From Larix sibirica (lineage: Eukaryota > Streptophyta > Pinopsida > Pinales > Pinaceae), in NCBI GenBank assembly GCA_004151065.3, contig NWUY0300016924.1, positions 51,504 through 62,243 of the forward strand: a stretch of DNA of 10,740 nucleotides, written 5' to 3'. Positions 9,411 to 10,740 of the stretch are shown here, piece by piece (the first letter of the stretch is position 1; the number at the start of each line of letters is the position of its first letter). The notes beneath the pieces are model-generated. The model was not told where the DNA came from and did not search any database. It worked only from the letters and a program-made list of their open reading frames with translations. The position numbers and the translations under genes were made by a program.

Positions 9411-9987
9411 ATCTACTAACTAAATTTTTTTTAACTCTGTGTTTGATCTTCTAGATTTTCACCATAATCCTTTAACATCCTTACCCAAAATTGTTAGATC
9501 CATATCTTAGATACTAAACTATTTTTTTCTAAATCCATTATTTTATTAATTTACTGATTTAATTACTATATAATTAATAATAATTAATTATTATTAATTT
9601 TACTATTTTTTTTTAGAAAAATATTATTTTCAATAAATCAAATATTGTTGATGTTATTATTGATGACGATGATAATTAACTTCCACTTGATAAGTCTATC
9701 ATTCAAGAGAAAGTTACTTTCATAGCTGTAAAAAGTTTGAAGAAAAAGTTAATTTCATAGCGGGGAAAACGTTATTTTCACTAGATGCACACGGATGCTG
9801 TTTATCATTAAACAAAAAAATGACTTCCATTGTTGAAGAATTACATTATTTTGTTTCTCAACTGAATACATATATTACTTTCATTGATCAAGAATTAGAT
9901 TATTAATTAGATAACTTATATGCCATAACCGTCAGTACAACATTGATCATACCCCTACGAAGTGTCCCGGGGTTATAGACATTTGGA
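9411..9987. other. AT-rich upstream region of the plus-strand KH-like gene; no gene
   Basis: The stretch is very AT-rich, with T-runs at about 9424-9432 and 9607-9615 and a 28-bp palindrome listed separately. A 35-bp spaced direct repeat is visible: AAAGTTACTTTCATAGC at 9710 and AAAGTTAATTTCATAGC at 9745. GC content rises only near 9950-9975 (ACGAAGTGTCCCGGGG), just before the TATA box at 9988. It probably contains the promoter of the gene starting at 10094, but I cannot name individual transcription-factor sites. Confidence 0.5.
9572..9599. repeat. Perfect 28-bp AT-only palindrome
   Basis: The 14 bases AATTAATAATAATT at 9572-9585 are followed without a spacer by their exact reverse complement, AATTATTATTAATT, at 9586-9599. 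Symmetry ends at the next base pair. Such a sequence can extrude as a cruciform or act as a strong DNA-unwinding element, though in AT-rich DNA it may simply be low-complexity sequence. Confidence 0.85.
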
Positions 9988-9995
9988 TATAAATA
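9988..9995 (+). promoter_or_regulatory. TATA box of the KH-like gene
   Basis: TATAAATA at 9988-9995 matches the plant TATA consensus and lies just after the only GC-rich patch in the neighbourhood. Transcription would be expected to start about 25-35 bases downstream, near 10018-10028, leaving a leader of roughly 70 bases before the ATG at 10094. The placement relative to the reading frame supports a real RNA polymerase II promoter. Confidence 0.55.
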
Positions 9996-10021
9996 AGTGA
10001 AATGTGAATTTGACTTTCAAT

Positions 10022-10069
10022 ATGCTCTTGTTTGTACAACTACAACCAGGAGAACTTGTGTTGATCTAA
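10022..10069 (+). other. Upstream ORF of 15 codons in the leader
   Basis: ATG at 10022 opens a frame of 15 codons (MLLFVQLQPGELVLI) that ends at TAA 10067-10069, 24 bases before the main ATG. Its start lies close to the predicted transcription start, so it may be outside the mRNA or too near the cap to be used efficiently. If it is in the mRNA, it could reduce translation of the main frame. It resembles no known peptide uORF. Confidence 0.35.
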
Positions 10070-10093
10070 TCTACTAAAACACAAACACGCGCC

Positions 10094-10494
10094 ATGGCAG
10101 AACCTCAAGAATCCAGGCAAGTAGAAGAACAAAAGGCTATGGCAGAGCCTACAGAATCTAGGCAAGAAGAAGCTGAGCAAAAAGCCATGACAGAACCTCC
10201 CGAATCTAGACAAACAGAAGCTCAAGAATCTAGGGAAGAAGAAGAAGGAGAATGCATGGGAGAACCTCAGCAACAAGAATAACAAAAGGACATGGCAGAA
10301 GCTCAAGAATGTAACATAATGAAAGAACATGAGGACATGGCCGGAGAACCTCAGCAACAAATAGAAGAACAAAAAGACACTGATAGAATGCATACTCGTA
10401 CCAATCTATCCAAGAAAAGAGCAAGAGAAGAAGCGTCAACAGACGATGGAACCGGTGCTGTTGATGAAACGTCAAGGTGGCCTGGATGGCCTGG
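10094..10494 (+). pseudogene. First exon of a FLK/PEPPER-like KH RNA-binding protein, interrupted by an in-frame stop
   Basis: The frame starts at ATG 10094 in a good plant context (GCGCCATGGC). It encodes a Glu/Gln-rich, repetitive N-terminus with MAEPQESRQ, MAEPTESRQ and MTEPPESRQ units, then a basic patch (NLSKKRAREE) that may be a nuclear signal, and ends at RWPGWPG. That last motif is what I recognise from plant FLK/PEPPER-type proteins, where it sits just before the first KH domain; those proteins are nuclear RNA-binding regulators of flowering-gene transcripts. No KH domain is visible here. The frame is broken by TAA at 10280-10282 and then continues unbroken in the same frame. A second ATG at 10292 could start a 67-codon remainder ending in the same motif. 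If base 10496 is T, a donor G|GTAAGA would end the exon at 10494 in phase 2. The other reading is the N-terminus of a BED/hAT-like protein fused to the next feature. Confidence 0.55.
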
Positions 10495-10495
10495 G

Positions 10496-10496
10496 N
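10496..10496. other. Unresolved base (N) at a junction of two unrelated coding signatures
   Basis: The only ambiguous base in the window separates the RWPGWPG frame (ending codon at 10493-10495) from the BED/hAT-like frame (from 10498), and the reading frame changes across it. A one-base N can be a real ambiguous call or a placeholder for a gap of unknown size. If it is a gap, the two flanks need not be neighbours. Confidence 0.9.
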
Positions 10497-10497
10497 A

Positions 10498-10740
10498 AGA
10501 ACTATGTATGGGGGCATAAACAGGTTAAAACACCACCTAGCTCAAGTTGTGTGCAAGGACGTTGTAGTTTGTGATGGCTTCCCTGAAGAAGTCACAGAGG
10601 AAATGCACGTTGCTTTGGAAGGCATCAAAGAACAAAATGCCAAAAGATCTAGGATGAGGTTTGAAACAACAGGGATGGGCAGATCTCCAATGGGACCTCC
10701 AAGCAATTGCTCATCAAGTTTTGCACCAAGTCCATCTATC
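10498..10740 (+). CDS. BED-finger region of a hAT transposase-like protein (partial)
   Basis: The frame is open for 81 codons to the window end and starts RTMYGGINRLKHHLAQV. The YGGINRLKHHLA segment with a Cys shortly after (H13-x5-C19, and C25) is the second half of the BED-type zinc finger common in plant hAT transposases and their domesticated relatives with DUF659. There it is followed by a stretch like the FPEEVTEEM seen here, then a basic run (KRSRMR) and a low-complexity Ser/Pro/Met/Gly linker. The first Cys pair of the finger should lie about 10-20 residues before this segment, but the sequence left of the N does not contain it. The transposase core would follow beyond the window. It may be a whole element, a fragment or a domesticated gene; the window cannot tell. 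Confidence 0.65.

Noticed and set aside
10040-10517. Minus-strand frames rich in Phe, Leu and Ser opposite the KH-like exon
   Set aside because: They are the antisense of a purine-rich Glu/Gln/Lys repeat, which produces Phe/Leu/Ser-rich shadows. The plus strand has the promoter, the start context and the conserved RWPGWPG.

Overview
The window looks like nuclear DNA of a land plant with a large, repeat-rich genome. The evidence is two split plant-type genes, a very long non-coding interior (about 7 kb without a recognisable exon), AT-rich sequence, decayed retrotransposon signals and several families of degenerate tandem repeats. A gymnosperm or another large-genome vascular plant would fit, but nothing here fixes the lineage.

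Left part (1-3039, minus strand): two internal/terminal exons of a C2H2 zinc-finger transcription factor of the plant YY1 type. The exon at 2896-3039 carries the second half of one finger and a complete next finger. The exon at 1-514 carries the last finger plus an acidic tail. They are separated by a 2.4-kb intron whose donor is GC rather than GT (AAG|GCAAGT), paired with an ordinary AG acceptor and in the correct reading phase. The intron holds a GC-rich minisatellite of roughly 50-bp units with self-complementary cores, and a separate 51-bp duplication.

Middle (3040-about 9990): no convincing exon on either strand. The upstream exons of the YY1-like gene, which must encode the first finger and the cysteine pair of the second, were not found, so the gene either has a giant 5' intron or continues outside the window. 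There is one fairly good LTR-retrotransposon signal (a 168-bp TG...CA segment followed directly by TGGTATCA at 6736-6911), one weaker minus-strand candidate near 5150, an ATTACATT-rich tract, and a 271-bp array at 9140-9410 with a 30-bp period and an underlying 10-bp period. A perfect 28-bp AT-only palindrome lies at 9572-9599.

Right part (9988-10740, plus strand): a TATA box, a short leader with a 15-codon upstream ORF, and a first exon encoding a Glu/Gln-rich repetitive N-terminus that ends in RWPGWPG. I recognise that motif as lying just before the first KH domain in plant FLK/PEPPER-like RNA-binding proteins. An in-frame TAA interrupts this exon. At 10496 there is a single N, and immediately beyond it, in another frame, lies coding sequence resembling the BED-finger region of hAT-type transposase-related proteins. 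It is open to the window end. Whether this is a real chimera, an intron start, or an assembly join is the most important open question here.

The YY1-like and KH-like genes lie on opposite strands, and nothing in the sequence shows that they work together.
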